NCBI GenBank assembly: GCA_050747245.1
Contig: JBOGNO010000002.1
Span: forward strand, 372,001-436,000
Origin: JBOGNO01 sp050747245
Lineage (GTDB): Bacteria > Acidobacteriota > Terriglobia > Acidiferrales > UBA7541
Length of the DNA stretch: 64,000 bases
Reading direction: 5' to 3'
The position numbers and the translations under genes were made by a program. Below the pieces are notes generated by a model. The model ran no database searches. It was not told the DNA's origin and was given only the letters and a program-made list of their open reading frames with translations. Positions 32,575 to 41,229 of the stretch are shown here, in pieces. How positions within the stretch are numbered: the first letter of the stretch is position 1; every line of letters begins with the position of its first letter.

Positions 32575-34158
32575 ATGCGAAAACTGCGAGTTTCCGGTTT
32601 TTCTTTTCTCATTCTTGTCGCGTTGATTTTTCTTCGCGCGGATTCCCACGCCCAGTCGACGGCGAAGAGCGAAACTCCGCAAGGCGGGACGCCCGAAGAG
32701 CGCGCCTCGCGCGGAATGGAAGCGGCGCGCGGCAATCCGCTTCAGTTGCGGCACTGGCTCGAAGGCATGCCCAAGGGCGCGGATCTGCACATGCATCTGA
32801 GCGGCGCGGTGTACGCCGAGACCTGGATTCGCGAAGCCGCCGAAGACAATCTCTGCGTGGATCTTGCGACGTACTCTTTTAAGTGGCCGGAGACCGTAGG
32901 CAGCGCCTCTTCTCCGCCAGTTTGCGGCGCGTACCGCGTTCCTGCTTCGCAGGCCTTCACGGATCAGCATCTCTACGACCAGCTGGTTGACGCGTTTTCC
33001 ATGCGCAGCTTCGTGCCTTCGGCGGGAGTGAGCGGGCACGATCACTTCTTCGATACTTTCGGGAAATTTGGCGCGGATCATAACCATGCCGGCGAATGGC
33101 TTGACGAAGTGGCCGTGCGCGCGGCGCGCCAGAACGAGGAGTATCTGGAGATCATGGAGACGCCCGACATCGGTCACGCAGCGCAGATCGCGAAGCAGCT
33201 GGGGTGGAACGATGACCTCGCCAAGCTGCGCGAGGACTTGCTCGCGAATGGGTTGCAGCAAGACGTCGCCGCGGCGCGCGCCTTTTTCGATGGCGAAGAA
33301 TCCGCGCGCCGTGAACTCGAGCATTGCGGCAAAGCCGATGCATCTCCCGGTTGCAGCGTCACCATCCGTTTTCTGTTTCAAATTCTTCGCGGCCGGCCGA
33401 AGGAAGTGGTCTTTGCCCAGACCGTGATGGGCTTCGAAGTTGCGTCCTCGGATCCGCGCGTCGTGGGAATTAATTTCGTCATGCCCGAAGACGGCTACGT
33501 TTCCATGTCCGATTACGCGCTGCACATGCGCATGGTCGGCTTCTTGCACGGCGTCTATCCCCGCGTGCACATCAGCCTGCATGCAGGAGAGCTGGCGCCC
33601 GGCCTGGTGCCCTACGAAGGACTCTGCTGCCACATTCGTCTCGCTGTCGAGGAGGCTCACGCCGAGCGCATTGGCCATGGCGTGGACGTGATGTACGAGG
33701 AGCGGCCGCACCAGTTGCTGAAGGAAATGGCCGCGAAGCACGTGATGGTGGAAATCAATCTCACCAGCAACGACGTGATTCTCGGCGTTGCCGGAAAGGA
33801 GCATCCGCTCCCGCTCTACCGCATGATCGGCGTTCCCGTGGCGCTCTCGACCGACGACGAAGGCGTCTCACGCATCGATCTGACCCACGAATTCGTGCGC
33901 GCCGTGGAAACCTATGGCCTTCGCTACCCGGACCTCAAACAAATGGTGCGCACCAGCCTCGAACACAATTTCTTGCCGGGTGCGAGTCTCTGGCGGGAGC
34001 CTGATAATTTCACCCACGCGGTTGTGGCCTGCTCGGGAGATTCGCTCGGCGCCGAAAAGCCATCTGCGACGTGCTCCACCTTTCTTTCCTCGAGCGAAAA
34101 AGCGCAGCAGCAATGGGAACTCGAGCGCCGCTTTCACGCGTTCGAATCCAGCCAATGA
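32575..34158 (+). CDS. Secreted adenosine deaminase-family protein
   Basis: The protein has 527 residues, longer than cytosolic ADA (about 340). AGAGGAGAAGG precedes the ATG at 32575, which opens a signal peptide (FLILVALIFLRADSHAQ). Catalytic motifs are DLHMHLSGAVYAETW (HxH metal site plus substrate residues), 'VHISLHAGELAPG', 'ERIGHGVDV' and ALSTDDEGVSR. Together these match metal-dependent adenosine/adenine deaminases, in an ADGF-like secreted form. It probably deaminates extracellular or periplasmic adenosine. It follows pyrC by 17 bases, so it may be read from the pyr operon and serve nucleoside salvage. Confidence 0.85.
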   Translation: MRKLRVSGFSFLILVALIFLRADSHAQSTAKSETPQGGTPEERASRGMEAARGNPLQLRHWLEGMPKGADLHMHLSGAVYAETWIREAAEDNLCVDLATYSFKWPETVGSASSPPVCGAYRVPASQAFTDQHLYDQLVDAFSMRSFVPSAGVSGHDHFFDTFGKFGADHNHAGEWLDEVAVRAARQNEEYLEIMETPDIGHAAQIAKQLGWNDDLAKLREDLLANGLQQDVAAARAFFDGEESARRELEHCGKADASPGCSVTIRFLFQILRGRPKEVVFAQTVMGFEVASSDPRVVGINFVMPEDGYVSMSDYALHMRMVGFLHGVYPRVHISLHAGELAPGLVPYEGLCCHIRLAVEEAHAERIGHGVDVMYEERPHQLLKEMAAKHVMVEINLTSNDVILGVAGKEHPLPLYRMIGVPVALSTDDEGVSRIDLTHEFVRAVETYGLRYPDLKQMVRTSLEHNFLPGASLWREPDNFTHAVVACSGDSLGAEKPSATCSTFLSSSEKAQQQWELERRFHAFESSQ

Positions 34159-34189
34159 TTTAGCTTGTTTGGTAGGCTCTGAGAAAAAA

Positions 34190-35095
34190 CTAATGCGCGG
34201 CGGGTTCCGCGGCGGGGTGCATTCCGTGCTGCGGCACTTCGTGGACTCCGCGCGCGGGCGGCTCCTGGTGGAATCGGAAGAGATGGTTGAGCGGGCCCGG
34301 GCCTTTGCCGATGGCGTAGGATTTTTCGATGGCCTTGGTGACGTAAGCCTTCGAAAGAATCATCGCTTCCTGCAATTGCTGCCCGCAGGCCAGTTGCGCG
34401 GCGATGGCTGAGGAAAACGTGCAGCCCGAGCCGTGCGTGTTTTCGCTTTTCACGTGATCGCCGCCGAACGTGAACACCTCGCCGCCCTCCGCGAGGACGT
34501 CCGTCGGTTTTTCCAGATGGCCGCCCGTGACAATCACCGCGCGCGCCCCGAGCTCGAGCAGCTTCTGCGCCGCCACTCTCATTCCGGCTACGTCCTTGAT
34601 CTCCATTCCGGTCAGCAGCTCCGCTTCGGGAATGTTGGGCGTCACCACCGTCGAGCGTTTGAGCAGCTCTTCACGCAAATACTTCATCCCCGCCGCGTCG
34701 AGCAGGTCGGCATCGCCCAGGCTTGATTTTGTCGCCGGATCGAGAATGACGTGAGCGAATTTGTGATTGTCGAGAAATTCCGCCACAACGTGCGCGTTGG
34801 CTTTGTTGCCGAGCATCCCGACTTTGACGCAGGCAATCGCGCAATCCGCCGCTAGCGCTTCGAGTTGCGCGCGCAGCGTAGCCGAGGGCGTCGCATGCAC
34901 GGATTGCACGCCCTGCGAGGATTGCACCGTAAGCGCCGTGACCGCGGCGACGCCGTAGCAATTGTGCGCCGCAAATGTTTTCAGGTCGGCGGCAATTCCC
35001 GCGCCGCAGCTGGGATCGAAGCCCGCGATGGTGAGAAGTATTGGCGGTGCGTGCGTGTTGTGGTTGTTGCTCAACTTCGCGTGCCCCCCGCGCAA
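34190..35095 (-). CDS. thiD: Hydroxymethylpyrimidine/phosphomethylpyrimidine kinase
   Basis: The protein is up to 301 residues; initiation is at one of two TTG codons (35095 or eight codons in). It phosphorylates HMP and HMP-P in thiamine synthesis. Features are 'LLTIAGFDPSCGAGIAADLKTF', 'TALTVQSSQGV', 'VKVGMLGN', 'TPNIPEAELLTG', 'VIVTGGH' and the anion-hole motif NTHGSGCTFSSAIAA. The final 25 residues are His/Pro-rich and outside the fold. It is convergent with the adenosine deaminase gene. No other thiamine gene and no TPP riboswitch are seen. Confidence 0.93.
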   Translation of the reverse strand: MRGGHAKLSNNHNTHAPPILLTIAGFDPSCGAGIAADLKTFAAHNCYGVAAVTALTVQSSQGVQSVHATPSATLRAQLEALAADCAIACVKVGMLGNKANAHVVAEFLDNHKFAHVILDPATKSSLGDADLLDAAGMKYLREELLKRSTVVTPNIPEAELLTGMEIKDVAGMRVAAQKLLELGARAVIVTGGHLEKPTDVLAEGGEVFTFGGDHVKSENTHGSGCTFSSAIAAQLACGQQLQEAMILSKAYVTKAIEKSYAIGKGPGPLNHLFRFHQEPPARGVHEVPQHGMHPAAEPAAH

Positions 35096-35113
35096 GGCAC
35101 TCAGTAGAAACTG

Positions 35114-35150
35114 TTGCCGGCGTCACTCGACGTGCGGAGCGCGCCGGCAA
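35114..35150. other. Stem-loop between gdhA and thiD
   Basis: TTGCCGGCG (35114-35122) and CGCCGGCAA (35142-35150) can form a 9-bp stem with a 19-base loop. On the minus strand it follows gdhA and precedes thiD. It has no T-run, so it is either a weak terminator or part of the thiD leader. Confidence 0.35.
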
Positions 35151-35267
35151 ACTAGAATGTACGCGTCTTCTTCCTTCGCGCGCAACATGAATTTCACAAA
35201 AAAACTATTCTGCGTGTGCTAGGCGCACGACCTGCTTTCTGTTTATTGGAGGAACAAGAAACTGCGG

Positions 35268-36566
35268 CTACGGAAACAGGCCGCGCACGAGCGTCGCGTC
35301 TGCGACGCGGCCGACGGCGAGAATATACGCGCCCGTCCGCATGTGGACGTGATGCTTGCGCGCGGTTTCGTGCACGTCGTGGAACGCGCGGCGCATCACG
35401 ACGTCGAGCTTCGCGTTCACCTCGTCTTCGGTCCAGAAGTAGGATTGCAGGTCCTGCACCCACTCGAAGTAACTCACCGTGACGCCGCCGGCATTGGCGA
35501 GAATATCCGGCAGCACCATGATGCCTTTCTTCGCCAGCACTTCATCGGCGTGCGGCGTCGTCGGGCCGTTTGCGGCTTCGGCGATGATTTTTGCGCGGAT
35601 GGCATCGGCGTTCGCCAGCGTGATCACGTTTTCGAGCGCCGCCGGCACCAGGATGTCGCATTTCAGCGTCAGCAAATCGTCATTCGAAATCCGCGAAGTG
35701 CCGGGCATGCCCACCACCGTACCGGAGCGCTCCTTATAACGCATCGCTTTCAGCGGATCGATGCCGCGCGAATTGAATACTCCGCCACGGGAATCGCTGA
35801 TGGCGACGACCTTGGCCTTCTTCTCCGTGAAAAGCCGCGCGGCAATTGCTCCGGCATTGCCGAAGCCTTGAACGGCGACGGTCGAGCCGCGCAGCGACAT
35901 GCGTTTCGCCTTGCAAGCCTCTTCCGCGACCATCAGGCATCCGCGCGCGGTCGCTTCATTGCGCCCCTCCGAGCCGCCGAGCGAGATCGGTTTTCCGGTC
36001 ACCACGCCCATCGATGTGTAGCCTGTCGTCATCGAGTACGTGTCCATGATCCACGCCATCGTCTGCGAATCCGTATAAACATCCGGCGCGGGAATATCGC
36101 GGTCCGGCCCGATGATCGGCAGGATTTCGGAGGTGAATCGCCGCGTCATGCGCTCGAGCTCGCTCTTACTCATGCGTTTGGGGTCGCAGATGACTCCGCC
36201 CTTGCCCCCGCCATACGGGAGATTCACCGTGGCCGTTTTCCACGTCATCCACGCGGCCAGGGCCTTCACTTCGTCGAGCGAAACGTTGGGGTGATACCGG
36301 ATTCCGCCTTTCGCCGGGCCGCGCGCGATGTTGTGCTGCACGCGGAATCCCGTGAAGACTTTGATCTGCCCGTTGTCCATTTTCGTCGGGATGGAAACTT
36401 CCAGCACGCGCTTCGGCGTGCGCAACACCTGGCGCAGGCCCGGGTCGAGCTTCAGGTGTTCGGCGGAGATATCAAACTGGATCTGCGCAATGCGGAACGG
36501 GTTCAGCTCTTCTCGCGGCGTCATCCGCGGCACCGGCTGGGGAAGTGCTTTCGCTACCATGCCCAT
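35268..36566 (-). CDS. gdhA: Glutamate dehydrogenase (Glu/Leu/Phe/Val family)
   Basis: The protein has 432 residues, starting at ATG 36566 behind AAAGAGGAG. It interconverts glutamate and 2-oxoglutarate plus ammonia. Substrate-site motifs are 'GFRVQHNIARGPAKGGIRYH' and LPYGGGKGGVICDP with the catalytic lysines, 'RDIPAPDVYTDSQTMAW', the nucleotide loop VAVQGFGNAGAIAA and 'LVPAALENVIT'. Length and pattern match the hexameric, about 420-residue type. It lies 17 bases after a small membrane-protein gene with a Cys site, and a good promoter precedes that gene. Confidence 0.95.
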   Translation of the reverse strand: MGMVAKALPQPVPRMTPREELNPFRIAQIQFDISAEHLKLDPGLRQVLRTPKRVLEVSIPTKMDNGQIKVFTGFRVQHNIARGPAKGGIRYHPNVSLDEVKALAAWMTWKTATVNLPYGGGKGGVICDPKRMSKSELERMTRRFTSEILPIIGPDRDIPAPDVYTDSQTMAWIMDTYSMTTGYTSMGVVTGKPISLGGSEGRNEATARGCLMVAEEACKAKRMSLRGSTVAVQGFGNAGAIAARLFTEKKAKVVAISDSRGGVFNSRGIDPLKAMRYKERSGTVVGMPGTSRISNDDLLTLKCDILVPAALENVITLANADAIRAKIIAEAANGPTTPHADEVLAKKGIMVLPDILANAGGVTVSYFEWVQDLQSYFWTEDEVNAKLDVVMRRAFHDVHETARKHHVHMRTGAYILAVGRVADATLVRGLFP

Positions 36567-36583
36567 CGTTCGCTCCTCTTTGG

Positions 36584-36883
36584 CTACGCTCGAATTTCGA
36601 GCGCCGCCTCTCCATGCAGTTGCAAATATTTTTCCCGGCAGGATCCCGAGCAGAAGTGCAATTGCTGCCCGCCCTCTTCCGCCGTCACGGAAATTTCTTC
36701 GGAGATAAACGTGCCGCACCAGGGATCGCGATGCAGGGTTTTTGCAGCGATCGAATTCGCAGGCGTCTGTGAAGCCTGTCGCCGATTCGCGCCGCCGGCG
36801 ACCCAGCCGAAGAGTTTGCGCACCAGCCAGACGCCGGCGAGGAACACCAGAATAAATTTTATGATACGGCCGAGAACGTTCAA
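36584..36883 (-). CDS. Small membrane protein with YHS/TRASH-like Cys site
   Basis: This is a 99-residue protein, apparently TTG-started. One membrane helix (about residues 6-28) is followed by a short soluble domain containing DPWCGTFISEEISV and then LHFCSGSCREKYL. The spacing of the three Cys residues recalls YHS/TRASH metal-binding modules (DPVCGM... FCS..C...Y). A metal or haem-handling role is possible but unproven. It is the first gene of a two-gene transcript with gdhA, under the promoter at 36989-37018. Confidence 0.72.
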   Translation of the reverse strand: MNVLGRIIKFILVFLAGVWLVRKLFGWVAGGANRRQASQTPANSIAAKTLHRDPWCGTFISEEISVTAEEGGQQLHFCSGSCREKYLQLHGEAALEIRA

Positions 36884-36988
36884 TTCGTCGCAGCTCTTTC
36901 GGGCGGCGGAAATCTCCTCCGACCTGCCGCGCCAAGCCGGCCGCTTCCCTCAGGAATTGCGGACTTGCGTCCCAATTCTTGCAGCCGG

Positions 36989-37018
36989 AGTGTAGTCAAC
37001 CGGGAAAAGCAGTGTCAA
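36989..37018 (-). promoter_or_regulatory. Promoter for the small Cys-site protein and gdhA
   Basis: Read on the minus strand, TTGACA (37018-37013) is followed after 18 bases by TACACT (36994-36989). The same hexamers and spacing occur before the btu locus at 50435. Confidence 0.6.
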
Positions 37019-37110
37019 TGAAAACCGCTCGTCGCGCCAACATTAGTTTCCCCTCGCGCACGCGTTCCGACCCCCACCCTTGTGACGATTTTGTTCTTAA
37101 ATGCTTTATA

Positions 37111-37229
37111 TATAATGGTTTAGCATGGGGACCAGGAGCATCCTGTGTCTCCCCATTGACCGCCAGGCGCGCTGCGGGTTACTCTCCCGGCGGTTTCGTT
37201 CTGCTGCGGCAAAGCCTTCGTAACCCGCA
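37111..37229 (+). ncRNA. Structured leader upstream of the ECF sigma gene
   Basis: TATAAT (37111-37116) in an AT-rich stretch is followed by two strong RNA hairpins. The first spans 37125-37156: ATGGGGA pairs with TCCCCAT, with an inner AGGA/TCCT stem. The second pairs TGCGGGTTAC (37173-37182) with GTAACCCGCA (37220-37229), a 10-bp stem closing a 37-base structured loop. No known riboswitch was recognised. A regulatory leader or a small RNA is inference. Confidence 0.4.
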
Positions 37230-37281
37230 AGTCCGCCCGGGAAACTGCCAAACCATTGCGCGGCTCCGGCGCGTACCCCTA

Positions 37282-37860
37282 GTGCAGAGCGACCACGCCA
37301 ACGTGAGCCAAGGATCCAGGCCGGAGCTAGCCGCTCTCGACGAACGACTGATGCGACAGGTGGCCGCGGGAAATGAAACTGCGTTCGCGGAGATTTACGA
37401 CCGCTATAGCGGACTCGTATTCTCCGTCGCATCCCGCGTGCTTCGCGATGCGGGGGCGGCGGAGGAAGTCTTGCAGGATGTTTTTTATCAGCTCTGGCGC
37501 AAAGCCGCAGATTTCAATCCCGCGCGCGGCTCGCTTGCCGGATGGCTGCTGGTGGCGGCGCGCAATCGCGCGATTTCCCGCCTGCGCCGCCGAGAGCCCA
37601 CGGCAGGCGAAGAACTCTTCGAAGCCGATGCGATGATGCCGCCAAGTCTCGAGTCCGGCGCCATGCAGCAGCAGCTGATGCGCCGCGTTCGCCGCGCGAT
37701 GGAAGGTCTGCCTGTGACGCAGCGTGTGGCCATTGAGCTGGCTTATTTCGAGGGCATGACGCACAGCGAGATTGCGGAGAAAACTGGCGAGCCGCTCGGC
37801 ACCGTCAAGACGCGACTGCGTTCCGCTATGGAGACATTGAAGCAAGCAATGCAAGTATGA
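37282..37860 (+). CDS. ECF-type RNA polymerase sigma factor
   Basis: The protein has about 192 residues from GTG 37282; GTG 37303 or ATG 37351 are alternatives and none has a clear ribosome site. Region 2 reads 'ERLMRQVAAGNETAFAEIYDRYSG ... VLQDVFYQLWRKA' (two blocks), and region 4 'LPVTQRVAIELAYFEGMTHSEIAEKTGEPLGTVKTRLRSA', with the helix-turn-helix at the end. It resembles SigK-type ECF factors. The stop overlaps the start of an anti-sigma gene (ATGA), so the pair is translationally coupled. A structured leader precedes it. Confidence 0.92.
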   Translation: MQSDHANVSQGSRPELAALDERLMRQVAAGNETAFAEIYDRYSGLVFSVASRVLRDAGAAEEVLQDVFYQLWRKAADFNPARGSLAGWLLVAARNRAISRLRRREPTAGEELFEADAMMPPSLESGAMQQQLMRRVRRAMEGLPVTQRVAIELAYFEGMTHSEIAEKTGEPLGTVKTRLRSAMETLKQAMQV

Positions 37861-38639
37861 ACGGCCATCCCATTCACGCGGACGACTTCGATCTGTACGC
37901 CTTAGGCGCTCTCCGTGGCACCGAATGCCGCGAAATCGAAGCCCATTTAGCCGCTTGTCCCGAATGTGCGGCGAAACTCGCCGAGGCCCGCGGGCGCGTC
38001 GGCCTGCTCGCCCTCTCCGCTCCCGCTCTATCGCCTCCCGCTCGCGCCCGGGACCGCCTGCTCGCGCGCATCCACGAGAGCCGCGCCGCTAAGCGCGTCG
38101 ATTCCCCCTCTCGCGAATTCGCCAAAGCCGGTTACTGGTGGTCGATGATCTGGGGCGGAGCGGCCGTTGCGCTTGCCGCCCTGAGCGTTTTCTTGTGGGT
38201 CGCGAACAATCGTCTTAACCGCCAGCTTGGCGACCTGAACTCCGTCGTCGCGCTGCTCCGCTCCCAGTCTGACGAAGCCAGCCACCTTCACGCCCTCATG
38301 GCCGCCCCCGATACGGTCAACGTGAATCTCGCGCCGTCAACGGACATGCCTTCCGCCAAGGCCGTCGTGCTGTTGAATTCGCGCCAGCGCATGATGGCTT
38401 GCGTGATGCTTCTGCCTCCTCCTCCGGCGGAGAAAACCTATCAGCTCTGGCTCGTACCTGCGCAGGGGAATCCTATCAGCCTCGATGTCTTTCATCCTTC
38501 CGCGAACGACAATCGCGTCTTCCTCATGGGCGCCATGCCCGAGGGCGTCACGGCCAAGGCCTTCGCCGTCACAGTCGAGCCTGCCGGGGGAATGTCACAG
38601 CCCACCGGCCCGAAAATCCTCGTCGGCCCGGTATCCTGA
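37857..38639 (+). CDS. RskA-like anti-sigma factor
   Basis: This is a 260-residue protein. The N-terminal zinc-binding anti-sigma domain shows EIEAHLAACPECAAKLAEA (HxxxCxxC). A single membrane helix lies at about residues 100-118, followed by a coiled stretch and a periplasmic RskA-type domain ('VVLLNSRQRMMACVMLLPPPPAEKTYQLWLVP', 'AKAFAVTVEPAGGMSQPTGP'). It should hold the upstream ECF sigma factor at the membrane and release it when the outer domain is processed. The partner is fixed by overlap of the two genes. Confidence 0.93.
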   Translation: MNGHPIHADDFDLYALGALRGTECREIEAHLAACPECAAKLAEARGRVGLLALSAPALSPPARARDRLLARIHESRAAKRVDSPSREFAKAGYWWSMIWGGAAVALAALSVFLWVANNRLNRQLGDLNSVVALLRSQSDEASHLHALMAAPDTVNVNLAPSTDMPSAKAVVLLNSRQRMMACVMLLPPPPAEKTYQLWLVPAQGNPISLDVFHPSANDNRVFLMGAMPEGVTAKAFAVTVEPAGGMSQPTGPKILVGPVS

Positions 38640-38760
38640 GCCTCCGCTATTGCATCCAATCCCGCGATCCGGGGTGGTGGGAATTGCAGCATTCAATTTC
38701 TACTCGGTCCGGAGTACGATAGCTCCCGCATCCCCGGTCCGCATGTCTTGGAGGTATGCA

Positions 38761-39111
38761 ATGAAGAACAAGCTATCGGTTGTCGCGCTGGCTCTGACCC
38801 TGCTGGCATCGCTCGGGCTCTCCGTCCGCGCGCAGCAAACGAAATCCTCATCCTGGACGGGTTGGATCAGCGATAGCATTTGCGGCGTGCGGGGCGCGAA
38901 TGCTGCTCACCGCACTTGCGCCATCGAGTGCATTCGTGATCGCGGTGCCGCCTGGGTCTTCGTGAATACCTCCGACAAGAAGATTCTCGCGATTGAAAAT
39001 CAGGATGGAGTGAAACAAGAGAAAGATCTCGGCCACGAAGTTACTGTCTCCGGCCACCTCACCGCAGATGGCCAGCTCCACGTGGATGCCATCGCCGTCT
39101 CGGACAACTGA
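38761..39111 (+). CDS. Secreted hypothetical protein
   Basis: This is a 116-residue protein. GGAGG stands 6 bases before the ATG at 38761, which opens a signal peptide (LALTLLASLGLSVRAQ). The mature part has 'WTGWISDSICGVRGANAAHRTCAIECIRDRGAAWVF', containing three Cys residues, and a 'VTVSGHLTADGQLHVDAI' strand pair. Similar small Cys-containing periplasmic proteins are frequent in Acidobacteriota, and their function is unknown. It is 121 bases after the anti-sigma gene and may belong to that regulon. Confidence 0.7.
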   Translation: MKNKLSVVALALTLLASLGLSVRAQQTKSSSWTGWISDSICGVRGANAAHRTCAIECIRDRGAAWVFVNTSDKKILAIENQDGVKQEKDLGHEVTVSGHLTADGQLHVDAIAVSDN

Positions 39112-39147
39112 GGCGGGTTTGTTCTCCGTGCCTCTGCGTCTCGGTGG

Positions 39148-40470
39148 CTAAGATTTTCCTGCCGGAATCCTGTCCGTGCCCATGTACGGCACCAGCGCCT
39201 CTGGAATGACGATGGATCCATCCGCCTGCTGGTAATTTTCCACGATCGCAATCCACGTTCGCCCCACTGCCAGCCCTGAGCCATTGAGCGTGTGCACGAA
39301 CTCGCTCTTCCCGCCCTTGGGCTTGAACCGGATTCCCGCGCGCCGCGCCTGAAACGCCTCGCAATTCGAGCACGAAGAAATTTCCATGAACTCCCCTGCC
39401 GCCGGAGTCCACACTTCGATGTCGTAAGTCTTTGCCGCCGCGAATCCCATGTCTCCCGTCGATAGCAGCAGCACGCGGTAATGCAATCCCAGTTTCTGCA
39501 GCACCGCTGCCGCATTCGCGACAAGCGTTTCCAGTTCCGCGTAACTTTCTTCCGGCCGCGTGAATTTGAAGAGCTCCACCTTTTGAAACTGGTGGTTCCT
39601 CTTGATTCCCCGCGTATCTTTTCCCGCCGCGCCTGCCTCGGAGCGAAAACACGAAGTCCACGCGCACAGTCGAATCGGCAGCGCCTCCGCCTCCAGCGTT
39701 TCGCCGCGATACAGGTTGGTCAGCTCCGTCTCCGACGTCGAAGTCAGCCACAGGTCCGTGCCTTCGATTTTGAACATGTCGCCCGCGAATTTCGGCAGCT
39801 TACCGTCCGCCACCAGCGAAGCCGAATTCACCAGGAACGGCGGCAAAATTTCCGTGTAGCCGTGTTCGCGCGTGTGCAGGTCGAGCATGAAGCTCGCGAG
39901 CGCCCGTTCCAGGCGCGCCCCCAGCCCTTTGTAAAGCGCGAACCGCGCCCCGGCAATCTTCGCCGCTGCCGCCAGATCCAGAATCCCGCAGGCCTCGCCC
40001 ACCTCCCAGTGCGGCTTGGGTGCGAAATCGAATTTCGGCGGAGCGCCCCACCGCCGCACTTCCACGTTTTCCGCCGCGCTCGCCCCCACCGGCACCGACT
40101 CGTGCGGCAGGTTCGGCACCCCCAGCAGGAATTCCTTCAATCGCTCGTCGAGCTCCGTCACCCGTGCGTCGCTCTTTTGGATTTCCTCTCCCGCTTGTTT
40201 CATTTCTTCGATGAGCCGCGCCGCCTCGGCCGTCTTGGCTCGCGCGGCATTCGCATCTTTCGCCTTCAATTGCTCCGCGGCCTTCTTGAGTCCGGCGATC
40301 TCCTCGCTCACTTTGTTGCGCTTGGCCTTGAGCGTCTCCGTCGCAGTAATCAGCCGCCGCCGCTCGCCGTCAATCTCGCGAAATCGCGCGAGCTCCAGCG
40401 TGACGCGCCTGTCGCGTGCCATCTTCTCCAGCGCATCCAGATGCTCTCGCACGTATCCCAGTTCCAGCAT
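39148..40470 (-). CDS. serS: Seryl-tRNA synthetase
   Basis: The protein has 440 residues. The N-terminal antiparallel coiled-coil arm spans about residues 30-100. The class II catalytic core has 'GYTEILPPFLVN', LWLTSTSETELTNLY, 'CFRSEAGAAGKDTRGIKRNHQFQKVEL' (motif 2), EISSCSNCEAFQARR and 'LNGSGLAVGRTWIAIVENYQ' (motif 3). It charges tRNA-Ser, and also tRNA-Sec in organisms that use selenocysteine. Intact length, no partner gene. Confidence 0.97.
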   Translation of the reverse strand: MLELGYVREHLDALEKMARDRRVTLELARFREIDGERRRLITATETLKAKRNKVSEEIAGLKKAAEQLKAKDANAARAKTAEAARLIEEMKQAGEEIQKSDARVTELDERLKEFLLGVPNLPHESVPVGASAAENVEVRRWGAPPKFDFAPKPHWEVGEACGILDLAAAAKIAGARFALYKGLGARLERALASFMLDLHTREHGYTEILPPFLVNSASLVADGKLPKFAGDMFKIEGTDLWLTSTSETELTNLYRGETLEAEALPIRLCAWTSCFRSEAGAAGKDTRGIKRNHQFQKVELFKFTRPEESYAELETLVANAAAVLQKLGLHYRVLLLSTGDMGFAAAKTYDIEVWTPAAGEFMEISSCSNCEAFQARRAGIRFKPKGGKSEFVHTLNGSGLAVGRTWIAIVENYQQADGSIVIPEALVPYMGTDRIPAGKS

Positions 40471-40644
40471 AAGCGCAAAAGTCTACCGCATCCCCCGCTT
40501 CTCTCCTAGCCACCTACGTGGAGCTCTTCAAATCGACACAACCAGTTAAACCCCTGTTCGCCGATCGCTGATTTCCGATTGCACAAACGGCGGCGGAAAT
40601 TGCAAAATGATGCTCGGCTGGCGAAACGAAGGATCGCAGAAAGC

Positions 40645-41076
40645 ATGAAGCCGACAAATCGTCCGAATGGCGAGGCCGCTTCAGCGAACATCACCAAGCG
40701 GATTCAAGAGCTGGGGAATTGGAGAGGAGAGACCCTCGCTCATCTCCGTCAGCTCATCCACGATGCTGACCCCGCGATCCACGAGGAGTGGAAATGGGAG
40801 AAGCCAAAATCCCCCGGAATCCCCGTGTGGTCCCATGACGGCGGCGTCTGCACAGGGGAATCGTACAAGCAGGTCGTGAAGCTCACCTTCTTTCGCGGCG
40901 CCTCCCTCAAAGACCCGAAGAAGCTCTTCAATTCCAGCCTGCAGGGGAACATGCGGCGTGCAATCGACCTCCGCGAAGGGGAGAAGATCAACGAAGCTGC
41001 CTTCAAGGAACTCATCCGCGCCGCGGTGGCGGCCAACTCCGCAGCGCGCGCTCAACGGGCAGCCAGGAAGAAGTAA
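40645..41076 (+). CDS. DUF1801 domain protein
   Basis: The protein has 143 residues from the ATG at 40645. The domain features 'LRQLIHDADPAIHEEWKWEKP', WSHDGGVCTGESYKQVVKL, 'FFRGASLKDPKKLFNS' and 'RAIDLREGEKINEAAFKEL' fit the DUF1801/YdhG-like fold found in many bacteria, whose biochemical role is not established. An upstream ATG at 40579 would add a basic 22-residue stretch with weak support. Confidence 0.82.
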   Translation: MKPTNRPNGEAASANITKRIQELGNWRGETLAHLRQLIHDADPAIHEEWKWEKPKSPGIPVWSHDGGVCTGESYKQVVKLTFFRGASLKDPKKLFNSSLQGNMRRAIDLREGEKINEAAFKELIRAAVAANSAARAQRAARKK

Positions 41077-41229
41077 GCCCGGCTCTCAGGGGTATGACGT
41101 ACAAACGGCCTTGCGCAACGGAAGGTGAGTAATGGGACGTAGGCCGGAGCTGGCGGATCCCTCCCGCGAGCGTCATCCTACTCGGGCACCGTGCATGTTC
41201 TCGGATATCTATGAGCCGTGGAGGTTGTG

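Noticed and set aside
35343..36995. 550-codon plus-strand open frame opposite gdhA
   Set aside because: Antisense to an unmistakable glutamate dehydrogenase; no domain features.
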